Shown: in pieces, positions 9,741-19,443 of the stretch
Numbering within the stretch: the stretch's first letter is position 1
How the letters are laid out: the number at the start of each line of letters is the position of its first letter
Assembly: GCA_003058525.1 (NCBI GenBank)
Contig: QBVD01000059.1
Location: 1-64,000, forward strand
Direction of reading: 5' to 3'
Source of the DNA: a gamma proteobacterium symbiont of Ctena orbiculata
GTDB lineage: Bacteria; Pseudomonadota; Gammaproteobacteria; Chromatiales; Chromatiaceae
DNA: 64,000 bases
Notes under the pieces: generated by a model
Told to the model about the DNA's origin: nothing
Databases searched by the model: none
What the model saw: the letters and a program-made list of their open reading frames with translations, nothing else
Program-made: the position numbers and the translations under genes

Positions 9741-11507
9741 ATGTGGGAGCATATACAGAGTCTGATGGCAGGCTGGAAAGGGGCATTCATCCCGTTTCTG
9801 AGCTGGATCGGAGAGATTAAGGACAAAGAGACGGTTAGAGCCGATATTGTCGCCGGTATTACCGTCGCCCTGGTGCTGGTGCCTCAATCGATGGCCTACG
9901 CCCAACTTGCCGGTCTTCCGGTCTACTACGGTCTCTACGCCTCGTTTCTCCCGCCCATGGTCGCCGCCTTTTTCGGCTCCTCGCGGCAATTGGCCACCGG
10001 CCCGGTAGCCGTGGTGTCGCTGATGACGGCGGCGGCCCTTGAACCCCTTGCCACCTCTCCCGACACCTATCTGGCCTATGCAGTGCTGTTGGCCTTCATG
10101 GTCGGTATATTTCAGATGTTTCTCGGCCTGTTCAAGCTCGGCGTACTGGTGGACTTCCTCTCTCACCCGGTTGTTGTCGGCTTCACAAACGCCGGCGCCC
10201 TGATTATCGCAACCTCCCAACTGGGCAAGGTGTTTGGCGTCTCCGTGGAACGAGAGGCCCATCACTACGAGACTGTATGGAACACCATCTTGGCGGCCAT
10301 GGAGAATACCCACGGCTCAACCTTGGGGATGGCGATTCTGGCATTTGCCATTATGTGGGGCATCCGCCGCTACGCCCCCAACTTTCCCGGTGTCCTGATC
10401 GCGGTTGTCGTTACCACTCTGATCGCCTGGCTCGCCGGATTCAATGAAGCCGGCGGTAGAGTGGTTGGCGACATACCCAAAGGCCTGCCTGCATTGTCGC
10501 TGCCGGTTTTTGACGTTAAGACAGTCTGGCAACTGATTCCCGCGGCTATCACCATCTCTCTGATCGGCTTTATGGAGGCTATCTCGATTGCCAAGGCGAT
10601 GGCCGCACGTACACGCCAGCGCCTGAACGCCAATCAGGAGCTCATCGGACAAGGGCTCTCCAATGTGGTGGCCAGCGTGTTCTCCGGTTATCCGGTTTCA
10701 GGCTCGTTTTCCCGTTCCGCAGTGAATATCAATGCCGGCGCCATCACCGGATTCTCCTCGATCGTCACCGGCCTGGTGGTGATGATCACCTTGATCTTCC
10801 TGACTCCGCTGCTCTATCACCTGCCGCAGGCCACCCTGGCAGCCGTGATCATCATGGCGGTCATCAATCTGATCAAGATCGATCCGATCATCCACGCCTG
10901 GAAGGCGCAGCCCCATGACGCGATCGTTGCAGTCATCACCTTTGTCCTGACCCTGATATTCGCACCCCATCTCGACAAGGGCATCATCATCGGCGTACTC
11001 CTCTCGCTCGGGCTGTTCCTATGGCGCACCATGCGGCCCCGCTTCGCCCAGCTCTCCCGATACAAAGACGGCACCATGCGCGATATCCGGGTACGTCATC
11101 TGCCGACCAGCCCGGTGATCTCCGTAGTACGTTTCGACGGCTCACTCTATTTCGCCAGCGCGGGCTATTTCGAAACCAAGATGCTCGGCGTGGTTGCCGC
11201 CAATCCGGAGTTGAAATACATCATTCTGGATGGTGAAGCCATCAATCAGATCGACGCCACCGGAGAGGAAGTCCTGCACCACTTGTGGGAACGGCTTCAG
11301 GCACAGGGAATCCACCTCGTCATCGCGCGCATGAAGAAACAGTTCATGGACACGATTCGACGTACAGGGTTGAAGGATAAGATGGGTGACGACACCTTCT
11401 ACTCTCGCATCGGTCTGGCACTGAACTACGTTTGGAACCAGTTGGGTGACTCCTACGACAGAGAGAATTGCCCTCTGCGTTCTCCAATCGGCGCCGGCAA
11501 GGAGTGA
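9741..11507 (+). CDS. SulP-family anion transporter with C-terminal STAS domain
   Basis: A SulP/SLC26-type inner-membrane transporter of about 588 residues. The signature region near the N terminus (ALVLVPQSMAYAQLAGLPVY) is followed by ten or more membrane helices to about residue 420 and a cytoplasmic STAS domain at about 445-555 (VVRFDGSLYFASAGYFE; EAINQIDATGEEVL). SulP members carry sulfate or bicarbonate. Its position directly before the Dab-type cluster favours bicarbonate, by inference. I chose the ATG at 9741, because the AGGTG at 9726-9730 then serves as its ribosome site; a GTG at 9729 is the alternative. A hairpin (11527-11556) separates it from the next gene, so transcription may be shared. 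Confidence 0.9.
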   Translation: MWEHIQSLMAGWKGAFIPFLSWIGEIKDKETVRADIVAGITVALVLVPQSMAYAQLAGLPVYYGLYASFLPPMVAAFFGSSRQLATGPVAVVSLMTAAALEPLATSPDTYLAYAVLLAFMVGIFQMFLGLFKLGVLVDFLSHPVVVGFTNAGALIIATSQLGKVFGVSVEREAHHYETVWNTILAAMENTHGSTLGMAILAFAIMWGIRRYAPNFPGVLIAVVVTTLIAWLAGFNEAGGRVVGDIPKGLPALSLPVFDVKTVWQLIPAAITISLIGFMEAISIAKAMAARTRQRLNANQELIGQGLSNVVASVFSGYPVSGSFSRSAVNINAGAITGFSSIVTGLVVMITLIFLTPLLYHLPQATLAAVIIMAVINLIKIDPIIHAWKAQPHDAIVAVITFVLTLIFAPHLDKGIIIGVLLSLGLFLWRTMRPRFAQLSRYKDGTMRDIRVRHLPTSPVISVVRFDGSLYFASAGYFETKMLGVVAANPELKYIILDGEAINQIDATGEEVLHHLWERLQAQGIHLVIARMKKQFMDTIRRTGLKDKMGDDTFYSRIGLALNYVWNQLGDSYDRENCPLRSPIGAGKE

Positions 11508-11526
11508 CATCATGACGCAGTTTCAA

Positions 11527-11556
11527 GATACCCTGACGCGCTAACACGTCAGGTAT
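11527..11556 (+). terminator. Intercistronic hairpin between SulP and NuoM-like genes
   Basis: An imperfect inverted repeat: GATACCCTGACG pairs with CGTCAGGTATC around an eight-base loop, with one bulged C. No T-run follows, so it is more likely a processing or stability element, or a partial attenuator, than a full terminator. It ends eleven bases before the next start codon. Confidence 0.45.
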
Positions 11557-11566
11557 CTATAGTCAC

Positions 11567-13027
11567 ATGCCCGATCTGAGTTATCTGCTCCTGACACCGT
11601 TCGTCGGAGCGCTCGCCATCACTTTCCTGCCCCGAGATGCTCGTTGGGCCATTCGCGCAACCGCCCTGTTTGCGTCGGCGGTAACGTTCGCACTCTCTTG
11701 GGCCTATATCGGCGACTTCGATTACAACCAGGCGGGCTTGCAGTTTTTTCATCAGACTGAGTGGAACACCCGTCTCGGCACCTCCTTTGCCCTGGGTCTG
11801 GACGGCTTCTCCTATCCCATGGTGCTGCTGGCTACCCTATTGAGCCTGGTGGCGCTTCTCGCCTCTACAGCCATTAGCGAGAGAATCAAGGGCTACTATA
11901 TTCTGGTGCTCTTGCTTGAGTCGGCGATGCTCGGTGTCTTCATGGCGCAGGACTGGTCGCTGTTTTACGTATTTTGGGAATTGACCCTGATCCCGCTGTT
12001 CTTCCTCATCGACCGCTGGGGGGGTAAAAACCGCCACGGAGCGGCACTGAATTTCGTCCTCTACACCATGGGCGGCTCGGTATTCATGCTGATAAGCCTG
12101 CTTGTGTTGTTCGATTCCGTACCGGGCCACAGCTTCTCCATGTCAGCAATGGCTGAGAGCGGACGTACCCTGCCTCAGCACACCCAGATATTGATTTTTC
12201 TCGGTTTCCTGGTCGGTTTCGGGGTAAAGATGCCAATCTTCCCCCTCCACGGCTGGCTCCCATTGGCCCACGTCGAGGCACCGAGCCCAATCTCTATACT
12301 ACTATCTGGCATCTTGTTGAAAATGGGTTCATACGGACTGATTCGCGCTGCGGGTATGCTGCCGGATGCGGTGCTCGCACTCCAGGATATTCTTGCCGCA
12401 CTCGCCTTTATCAGCCTTATCTACGGTGGTTTATTGGCCTGGAGGCACAGTGATCTGAAAGCGATGATCGCCTACTCATCCGTGAGCCATATGGGGGTCG
12501 TTCTACTCGGGATTGCAGCACTCAACCTGGCCGGTCTGCACGGTGCCTTGATGCAGATGGTCGCCCACGGTCTGGTGGCGGGTTCGCTGTTCCTCTTGAT
12601 CGGCTTGCTCTACGAACGGACCCGCACGCGTGAAGTGACCGACTACAGCTCTCTTGTGAGGGTGATGCCAAGGTTTGCATTTTTCACCACCCTTGCCTTT
12701 ATTGCCGCTGTCTCACTCCCCGGTACCGCTGGATTCATTGCAGAGCTCAACGCCTTGATTGGCGGATTCGCCCGCTGGGGATGGGTCGCCGCCCTGTTGA
12801 CCATCGGTGTGCTTCTCAGTGCCGCCTATGCAGTGCGCACCATCAGTCAGCTATTTACCGGACCGGTTCGTCCCGGCATGCAGAATGTGGAGGATCTACG
12901 TCCCGCCGAGCTGCTGGCGGCAGGCACCTTGGCGGCCGGCACCCTGCTGCTTGGATTCATGCCCGGTCCAGTGCTCAACCTGGTGAATGCCTCCGCTGTG
13001 CAACTTTCAAGCCTGTTCTCATTGTAG
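11567..13027 (+). CDS. NuoM/MrpD-like proton-translocating subunit (first of cluster)
   Basis: A 486-residue polytopic protein of the antiporter-like family shared by complex I subunits (NuoL/M/N), Mrp antiporters and DabB. It keeps the residues thought to carry protons: the TM5 glutamate in FWELTLIPLFFLI, the TM7 lysine just before MPIFPLHGWLPLAHVEAPSP, the TM8 lysine in GILLKMGSYG, and a histidine in YSSVSHMGVVLLG. No other complex I genes are in the window, so it is not part of a nuo operon. It sits ten bases before dabA and is probably a membrane partner of that protein. An Mrp-like or formate hydrogenlyase-like role is less likely in this setting. Confidence 0.88.
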   Translation: MPDLSYLLLTPFVGALAITFLPRDARWAIRATALFASAVTFALSWAYIGDFDYNQAGLQFFHQTEWNTRLGTSFALGLDGFSYPMVLLATLLSLVALLASTAISERIKGYYILVLLLESAMLGVFMAQDWSLFYVFWELTLIPLFFLIDRWGGKNRHGAALNFVLYTMGGSVFMLISLLVLFDSVPGHSFSMSAMAESGRTLPQHTQILIFLGFLVGFGVKMPIFPLHGWLPLAHVEAPSPISILLSGILLKMGSYGLIRAAGMLPDAVLALQDILAALAFISLIYGGLLAWRHSDLKAMIAYSSVSHMGVVLLGIAALNLAGLHGALMQMVAHGLVAGSLFLLIGLLYERTRTREVTDYSSLVRVMPRFAFFTTLAFIAAVSLPGTAGFIAELNALIGGFARWGWVAALLTIGVLLSAAYAVRTISQLFTGPVRPGMQNVEDLRPAELLAAGTLAAGTLLLGFMPGPVLNLVNASAVQLSSLFSL

Positions 13028-13037
13028 GGGTGCCTAT

Positions 13038-16000
13038 ATGAATGAGAGCCACAACAAGCACAGCGATATCCGGGAGCAGATCAGAGAGGCGATCGATCAC
13101 CTGCAGCACATACTTCCCAGTCAGGCACCGATTCGGGATTTCGTTCACCACAATACCCTGCATGGCTTTCAGCACCTGCCCTTCCAAGAAGCCCTTGCCA
13201 CCGCCCGCCGCATAACCGGCGCCCGTGGTTTCCTGCCGCTGGAAAAGTATCGTGACTACTATTGCCAGGGTCGGATATCCCTCGAAGACCTGATCAGTTG
13301 TGTCGAGCAAGAGAGAGATCTGGAACCGGAAACACGCTTGGCCGATACGGCCCGCGGATCACTCAGTCGGGGCGACATCATCGTTGCTGTGATGAGGATG
13401 CCCTATCAGCCTGTATCCGGCTGCCAACTCAACTGGCAGATAGAGGAGAATCGTGTCCTTGAACTGCTCCGGTCCGATCTTCCCAAAACAAGCCGAAACC
13501 GTCTGCTGAGCAATGCCCAAGAGAGCGGATTGACAACGGAATCGGCTGCGGTGAGCGACCTGTGGGATGCCTGCCTCCAGGTTCTCCACCTGGAGCATGA
13601 ATCCACTCACCCGGAGGAGCTGCTCGATTTAGCCCCGGAGCAGGCCGAAACACTGCTGCATGACATGCTCGATGTGGCAAATAGCGGGGTGGACAGCCCC
13701 AATACAACCACCCAACTGATGCAGCGGACGGCCACCGATCGCTTCGACATGCTGCTCGAACGTTTGGGCCGTGACATGACCATGAGGGATCTTTTATTGG
13801 CCACAACCGGTCATGACCTGCTGGATGATTTACGTCCGCAGTTGATCAGAGACCTCTCGAGTTTTCTCGATCATGGCGTGGCAAGCTGGCGCCCCCTCTG
13901 CCCATCCAAAGGTTTTTATCATTACTGGTGCGAACGGGTGGAACTGGACCTCGACTGGCATTTGCGAAACATCGAGGGATGGCAGCAACATCTTGAATTG
14001 CTTCAAAGTGATCCGCTGGAAACCATTATCAGCGAGCTGCATCGACTGGGATTGGCGAGGGACCATTGGACGGGTTACCTGGAGCGATTGGCATTGGAGC
14101 TGCCCGGTTGGTCCGGGATGGTACTCTGGCGGCACTTTCACCCAGGGTATGAATCACTCTCCGCCCGTATCGATATGCTCGATTATCTGGCAGTACGGCT
14201 GGTCCTGGAGAGAATCTACGCCCACAATCTCTGCGCACGCCTGTTCAATATCGAATCCAGTATCGATATGTTGCGTTGGTATTTTCACCATCAGGCCGAT
14301 GAATTCACTGTCCGTGAAGCACTCTTTAACAGCCGATTACCGGAATATCTGGCCAGCCGTGCTCAGCGTGCTGTCCATGCGCCAGCTGACACGGATGGGG
14401 ATGAGAACGCGGCACGCTGGCAACACCTTGCCCAGTTGATCTGGACTTGGCGTCAAAGCAGCGGCAGTTACGAGAACAACACTCAACCGACACTTTGCCA
14501 GGGTGCCTGGCCCCTGTTCCAGCTGATGCAGCAACTCGGCTGGTGCGGTGACGAAGTACGCTGCCTCACCTACCAACATATCGAGGCAATATTCGATACG
14601 GTTGATGCACTCGATGAAGACCGTATGGGTTTCATCTGGCTCCGTGCCTACGAAAAACAGTATCGGGACCAGATCCTCAACGCACTGGCAAAAAACCGTG
14701 GACGGGGTGCCTGGCCGGAGCGGGAAGAGAGGCCTGCCGCACAAGTGATCTTCTGCATGGATGACCGTGAAGAGGGAACTCGCCGGCATCTTGAGGAGCT
14801 CTATCCGGAGGTGGAGACCCTGGGTACAGCGGCACACTTCAGCGTGCCGCATAACTGGCGGGGCCTGGATGACAGCTGTGCCGGACCCCAGGCACCGGTT
14901 ATCCCCACGCCTGTGATCCCGGTTCATGAGGTCAGAGAGACGCCGGCAGTGCAAGATCTGGAGGCCGGCAGATTGCATCAACGTCGTCACCAGCTGCTGA
15001 AAAAAGGCCAACAACTGCTTTTGCAAAACACACGCCGCGGAGCACTGCTGCCCGGATTGTTGACGGCGATTGCAGCCCCCGCAACCCTGGCTGTATTGAT
15101 CGGCAAGATTCTGGCGCCCAGACCCTTTGGGCGGTTGCTGAGCTATCTTCGACAGGGCATTGAAAAACCGGTAACAACCCGTATTGAGTACAGCGCCCCG
15201 AACGACAGCCCGGAGGCGACCATTGAATCACCCCGTTCGGGCTTCACTGATCCTGAACAGGCGGATCGGGTACAGGCCATGTTGAAGAGCATGGGACTGC
15301 TCAATGGTTTTGCACCATTGGTCACCATTATCGGCCATGGTTCACGTAACCAGAATAATCCACATACCTCGGCATACAATTGCGGCGCTTGTTCCGGACG
15401 CTTCAGCGGCCCGAATGCACGCCTCGTCGCCGGGATGGCCAACCGACCCGAGGTAAGAGCGATTCTGGCCGAACGCGGGATTGTCATCCCGCAGGACACC
15501 TGGTTCATCGGTGCCGAACACGATACCTGCGGTGAGATCATCGATTGGTACGACCTCGACCAAATCCCCGACGCGCTGCAGCCGTCACAACAGAAACTGG
15601 CAAAGGCCTGCGAACAGGCCTGCCAACTGCATGCCCAGGAACGATGCAGACGTCTTGCCTCCGCACCCAGGCAGCCGAATCCCCAGCAGGCCTTTAACCA
15701 TGTCCTCGGCCGTTCCCTCGACTTTTCCCAGGTCAGGCCTGAACTTGGTCATGCCACCAACGCCTGTGCATTCATCGGCCGGCGATCCATCAGTCGGGGG
15801 GCGTTTTTCGACCGGCGCGCCTTCCTCATCTCCTACGACGCATCACATGATCCAACCGGTGAGGTGCTGGAACGACACCTGCTGATCAACGGCGCGGTAG
15901 GTGCCGGGATCAATCTCGAATATTACTTCTCAACAGTGGATAACGAGCACTATGGCTGCGGTTCCAAGGTCACGCACAACGTGGCCGGCTTCCTTGGGAT

Positions 16001-16358
16001 AATGGAAGGCGCCAGCTCCGATCTGCGCACCGGACTGCCGCGACAAATGATCGAGATACATGAAGCGATGCGCCTCCTGGCGGTGGTAGAAGCCAGTACC
16101 AAAATACTGACAGAAATCTACCAGCGTCAACCACCTTTACAGGAGCTGGTGGGGAATGGTTGGGTAGTGCTGGTGGCGATGGATCCCGACAGTGGTGAAT
16201 TCCACTTGTTCGATCCCGAATCGGGTTGGGTTGCATGGCAACCCGATGAAAAGGAGATCACAGCTGTGCCTCGCTCGGCTGACTGGTATACAGGATCGAC
16301 AGGTCCATTGCGGCCCGCATTGATCAAGACCCCGGAGGAGGTGGCTGTAGATGCTTAA
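13038..16358 (+). CDS. dabA: DabA (DUF2309) inorganic carbon accumulation subunit, long form
   Basis: A 1106-residue member of the DUF2309/DabA family, the carbonic anhydrase-like cytoplasmic half of DAB bicarbonate-accumulation complexes. The predicted zinc-site residues are visible: C573 and D575 in FCMDDRE (with R577), H767 in IGHGSRN, and C782 in YNCGACSG. The 15-residue His-to-Cys spacing and the C-x-D spacing agree with those reported for the Halothiobacillus protein as I recall it. Family action: energy-coupled, one-way hydration of CO2 to bicarbonate in the cytoplasm. The protein is notably longer than the roughly 800-residue type. The ATG at 13038, after TAGGGG, gives an MNESHNKHSD start; an upstream in-frame start at 12987 would overlap the previous gene. 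It overlaps the next gene by eight bases. Confidence 0.92.
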   Translation: MNESHNKHSDIREQIREAIDHLQHILPSQAPIRDFVHHNTLHGFQHLPFQEALATARRITGARGFLPLEKYRDYYCQGRISLEDLISCVEQERDLEPETRLADTARGSLSRGDIIVAVMRMPYQPVSGCQLNWQIEENRVLELLRSDLPKTSRNRLLSNAQESGLTTESAAVSDLWDACLQVLHLEHESTHPEELLDLAPEQAETLLHDMLDVANSGVDSPNTTTQLMQRTATDRFDMLLERLGRDMTMRDLLLATTGHDLLDDLRPQLIRDLSSFLDHGVASWRPLCPSKGFYHYWCERVELDLDWHLRNIEGWQQHLELLQSDPLETIISELHRLGLARDHWTGYLERLALELPGWSGMVLWRHFHPGYESLSARIDMLDYLAVRLVLERIYAHNLCARLFNIESSIDMLRWYFHHQADEFTVREALFNSRLPEYLASRAQRAVHAPADTDGDENAARWQHLAQLIWTWRQSSGSYENNTQPTLCQGAWPLFQLMQQLGWCGDEVRCLTYQHIEAIFDTVDALDEDRMGFIWLRAYEKQYRDQILNALAKNRGRGAWPEREERPAAQVIFCMDDREEGTRRHLEELYPEVETLGTAAHFSVPHNWRGLDDSCAGPQAPVIPTPVIPVHEVRETPAVQDLEAGRLHQRRHQLLKKGQQLLLQNTRRGALLPGLLTAIAAPATLAVLIGKILAPRPFGRLLSYLRQGIEKPVTTRIEYSAPNDSPEATIESPRSGFTDPEQADRVQAMLKSMGLLNGFAPLVTIIGHGSRNQNNPHTSAYNCGACSGRFSGPNARLVAGMANRPEVRAILAERGIVIPQDTWFIGAEHDTCGEIIDWYDLDQIPDALQPSQQKLAKACEQACQLHAQERCRRLASAPRQPNPQQAFNHVLGRSLDFSQVRPELGHATNACAFIGRRSISRGAFFDRRAFLISYDASHDPTGEVLERHLLINGAVGAGINLEYYFSTVDNEHYGCGSKVTHNVAGFLGIMEGASSDLRTGLPRQMIEIHEAMRLLAVVEASTKILTEIYQRQPPLQELVGNGWVVLVAMDPDSGEFHLFDPESGWVAWQPDEKEITAVPRSADWYTGSTGPLRPALIKTPEEVAVDA

Positions 16359-17907
16359 GCAATACGCATGGCTCATCCCTCTCCTTCCCTGGCTGGCCTC
16401 CGGATGGATCGGTATCGGCTACATCCTGAACTTCAATCGCGGTGAGGCGGGTGAAAGGCAGACCTCACTGGTTGCCCTGGGCGCCGGTGCCGGCTCCTTG
16501 CTGTTGTCGCTGGCCCTGGCACTTGAAGCAGTGGTCCACGGAGCGCCAGGACAGCTGGTTTTAGGTACCTGGTTCGATACCGGCGAGATTCACCTGCCGA
16601 TCAGTTTAAGCCTGGATACGACCGGTCTTTCACTATTGACTGTGGTGACACTGATCATATTGTTGACGTTGAAGTTTTCCGTCAACTACATGCATCGCGA
16701 ATCTGGATACCAGCGCATCTTCATGCTGTTCTGCCTGTTTGCCGGCGGCATGGAGCTCATCGTTTTGGCAGGGAACGCACTGCTCGCCTTCGTCGGCTGG
16801 GAGATCGTTGGCGTTACTTCCTATCTACTCATCGGATACGCGATCGATCGACAGACAGCGACCAAGAACGCGGTTCGTGTTTTTGTAACCAACCGTGTCG
16901 GTGACACCGGTTTCATCATCGGTATCGCTCTCTCAATCTTCTGGCTCGGGGGGGTAGAATGGTCACAGATCAATAGTGAGGCTGAAAACATCGAGACCCT
17001 CGCGGCCGGTGTGATCGCAAGCGGTTTCGTGATAGCCGCATTGGTCAAATCGGCTCAACTGCCGTTTGCTCCTTGGATATCCCATGCATTGGAAGGCCCA
17101 ACACCCTCATCCGCCATCTTCTACAGCTCCTTGATGGTGCATGCGGGCGTCATTCTGCTGATTCGCCTGGCGCCGCTACTCGAACAAGCCCCTGCAATCA
17201 TGATCACCATTGCCATCCTTGGATTGCTGACTGTGATCTATGGCTGGCTTGCCGGACTGACTCAATCCGATATAAAAAGCTCCCTCATGTTCGCCACCAC
17301 ATCCCAGGTCGGTTTGATGTTCTTCTGGTGCGGTATGGGGTGGTTTACCCTGGCCGCCTGGCATCTGAGCCTGCATGCCGTATGGCGCTTGTTTCAATTC
17401 CTCGCATCACCGGCATTGGTCAATCAGATCGATCACGCCACGCCACCACCACCGACCTGGCTGGCACGCTGGCGCTGGCTACATAATGCGGCCCTGCAAC
17501 GCTTCTGGCTCGACGCATTCTCCGATGCACTCCTGGTGCGCCCTACCGTATCCCTGGCGAAGGATGTGCAGTTCTTTGATGAGCAGATCGTGACGCGTGT
17601 CATCGGACTGCCCGTCTATACCAGGAGTGTCTCTTCGCTCACCCAATGGGAAGAGTTACAGAAAAGAAGCTCCACCGATCAAATGGGTGCTGTGGGCCAG
17701 GGTACCGGACTGGCCGGTAAATTCATGACATGGCTCGCCAATATTCTGTACTGGTTTGAATCCCGTCTGGTACTGAGAGGTGGTGGCGAAGGCTTGTTGA
17801 AAAACTTTCATCGCGTGGGTGGAGTACTCGAACGGGTCGATCAGTTATTGTCCAAGCCGCGCTATCTGATCGTTTTAGTGGTGGCCACTTTTGTGGTGAT
17901 ACTGTGA
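16351..17907 (+). CDS. dabB: DabB-type NuoL-like membrane subunit
   Basis: A 518-residue NuoL-like protein, the expected membrane partner of DabA, which it overlaps by eight bases (translational coupling). It keeps the TM5 glutamate (FVGWEIVGVTSYLLIGYA) and the TM7 lysine (ALVKSAQLPFAPWISHALEG) and has the GPTPSSAIFYSSLMVHAG segment typical of NuoL and DabB. It lacks the long lateral helix and TM16 of complex I NuoL, as DabB proteins do. In the family it couples cation or proton flow to the DabA reaction. The C-terminal 150 residues are less hydrophobic, with a final helix at about 500-518, and may contact DabA. Confidence 0.9.
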   Translation: MLKQYAWLIPLLPWLASGWIGIGYILNFNRGEAGERQTSLVALGAGAGSLLLSLALALEAVVHGAPGQLVLGTWFDTGEIHLPISLSLDTTGLSLLTVVTLIILLTLKFSVNYMHRESGYQRIFMLFCLFAGGMELIVLAGNALLAFVGWEIVGVTSYLLIGYAIDRQTATKNAVRVFVTNRVGDTGFIIGIALSIFWLGGVEWSQINSEAENIETLAAGVIASGFVIAALVKSAQLPFAPWISHALEGPTPSSAIFYSSLMVHAGVILLIRLAPLLEQAPAIMITIAILGLLTVIYGWLAGLTQSDIKSSLMFATTSQVGLMFFWCGMGWFTLAAWHLSLHAVWRLFQFLASPALVNQIDHATPPPPTWLARWRWLHNAALQRFWLDAFSDALLVRPTVSLAKDVQFFDEQIVTRVIGLPVYTRSVSSLTQWEELQKRSSTDQMGAVGQGTGLAGKFMTWLANILYWFESRLVLRGGGEGLLKNFHRVGGVLERVDQLLSKPRYLIVLVVATFVVIL

Positions 17908-17917
17908 GGGCCCGCAC

Positions 17918-19432
17918 GTGACGATAGATAGCATCCATTGGTCAACACAGATCACCTATCCGATTCTGACAGTTTTACAACTGCTGCCATTGGCTACTGT
18001 GTTGCTACTGTGGTTGATGCGTCACCACAGGTGGCTTGTCCCGGCAGGCATTATCGCTGCACTCCTGGAGTTCTTTGTGAGTGTCGATCTGTGGCGCCAC
18101 TACGACACCGATATAGCGGGTTTTCAGTTCGCAGAACAAATCCAGATCATTCCCCAACTAACCTATCATAGCGGTATCGATGGCATATCGGTCATCTTCA
18201 TTCTGCTGACGGGGCTGCTGACTCTGCTGGTAACCCTGTATGGCGTGGTACGCGATTTGAAGCCCTTCGACCGCCTCTTCATGGCTGTTTTCGCGGTACA
18301 GGCCTGCTTGATGGGGCTCTTCGTCACCCTCAATCTACTCTGGTTCGTGCTGTTGTCTGCAGTACAAATCGGCTTCATTGGTTATCTTTTGTGGCGTTGG
18401 GGCAACTCACCGGATAAGGAGCTGGCGCTAAGACGGTTTTATCAGTTCATGTCTGTGAGTGTCCTGCTGTTGATTGCAGGCACCCTATTGATGGGCTGGA
18501 ACTATTCAGACAGTCATAATGGCGTCTGGAGCTTCAACCTGCTCCAACTTGCACAAACGCCGGTCTCAGAGACCTTCCGGTCAGTCGCCTTCTTTCTACT
18601 CTTTTACGGACTGGCGATACGCACACCGTTGTTCCCACTACATGGCTGGCTGCCGCTGATTGCGGAACACGGTAACGTGGCTGTTGCGCCCACACTGCTG
18701 CTTGGTCTCAAGATCGGCATCTATGGCCTGTTGCGATTTGTCCTGCCGTTATTGCCGACCGCTGTCATTGAGTGGCACAACTATGTGGCCCTGTTCGCAC
18801 TCATTGGTATTTTCTACGCCGCATTTCTGGCAATGATGCAGAATAATCTGCGTCGCTTACTTGCCTATGCCGTGATCTCACACACGGGTATTCTGATATT
18901 GGGCATCTTCAGCCTGGAGCATGCCGCGTTTATGGGCAGTGTTATCCTCTCCGCCACTTTTGGCCTCGCCCTCGCCGCATTGGTATTTACCACCGGTCTG
19001 TTATTTCGTCGTACCCACACGACCCTGCTGCACAACCTGGGCGGTCTGTTCGATTCCCTGCCCTTTCTCGGTATCACCTTTCTGATCGGCGGTCTTGCCA
19101 TCATCGGTATGCCGGGTACACCGGGTTTCGATGCCGTACACCTTATTCTTGAATCTGCCATTCACAAATTCGGTGCTTTAGTGACCATCGCATCCGCATT
19201 GGGCAATGTAGTCGCGGCAGGCTTTCTGTTGTGGGCTTTTCAACGCGCTTTCCTGGCGCCCCGTCCCAGTGGCAGACAGCCGTTTCAGGTTATTCCCATT
19301 TCAAAGCCGGAAGTGTTCGTGGTGAGCGCTCTGATACTCATCCTACTGAGTGCCGGTTTCTTTATAGAACCCTGGCTGACCCTGATTGATAAACCGCTCG
19401 CTGCATTGAGCGCCATATATACCGCTCATTGA
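17918..19432 (+). CDS. NuoM-like subunit, degenerate in key charged residues (second of cluster)
   Basis: A 504-residue polytopic protein of the antiporter-like family, starting with GTG. It differs from its relatives here: the TM5 motif reads FVLLSAVQIGFIGYL, where the others have FWEL, so the conserved glutamate is gone; and the TM7 lysine is an arginine (LAIRTPLFPLHGWLP). The TM8 lysine is kept (LGLKIGIYG), as is the histidine in YAVISHTGILILG. It may therefore be a structural or non-pumping subunit of the same complex. It lies ten bases after dabB, and its stop overlaps the region of the next start. Confidence 0.85.
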   Translation: MTIDSIHWSTQITYPILTVLQLLPLATVLLLWLMRHHRWLVPAGIIAALLEFFVSVDLWRHYDTDIAGFQFAEQIQIIPQLTYHSGIDGISVIFILLTGLLTLLVTLYGVVRDLKPFDRLFMAVFAVQACLMGLFVTLNLLWFVLLSAVQIGFIGYLLWRWGNSPDKELALRRFYQFMSVSVLLLIAGTLLMGWNYSDSHNGVWSFNLLQLAQTPVSETFRSVAFFLLFYGLAIRTPLFPLHGWLPLIAEHGNVAVAPTLLLGLKIGIYGLLRFVLPLLPTAVIEWHNYVALFALIGIFYAAFLAMMQNNLRRLLAYAVISHTGILILGIFSLEHAAFMGSVILSATFGLALAALVFTTGLLFRRTHTTLLHNLGGLFDSLPFLGITFLIGGLAIIGMPGTPGFDAVHLILESAIHKFGALVTIASALGNVVAAGFLLWAFQRAFLAPRPSGRQPFQVIPISKPEVFVVSALILILLSAGFFIEPWLTLIDKPLAALSAIYTAH

Positions 19433-19443
19433 GACTGCTGCAA

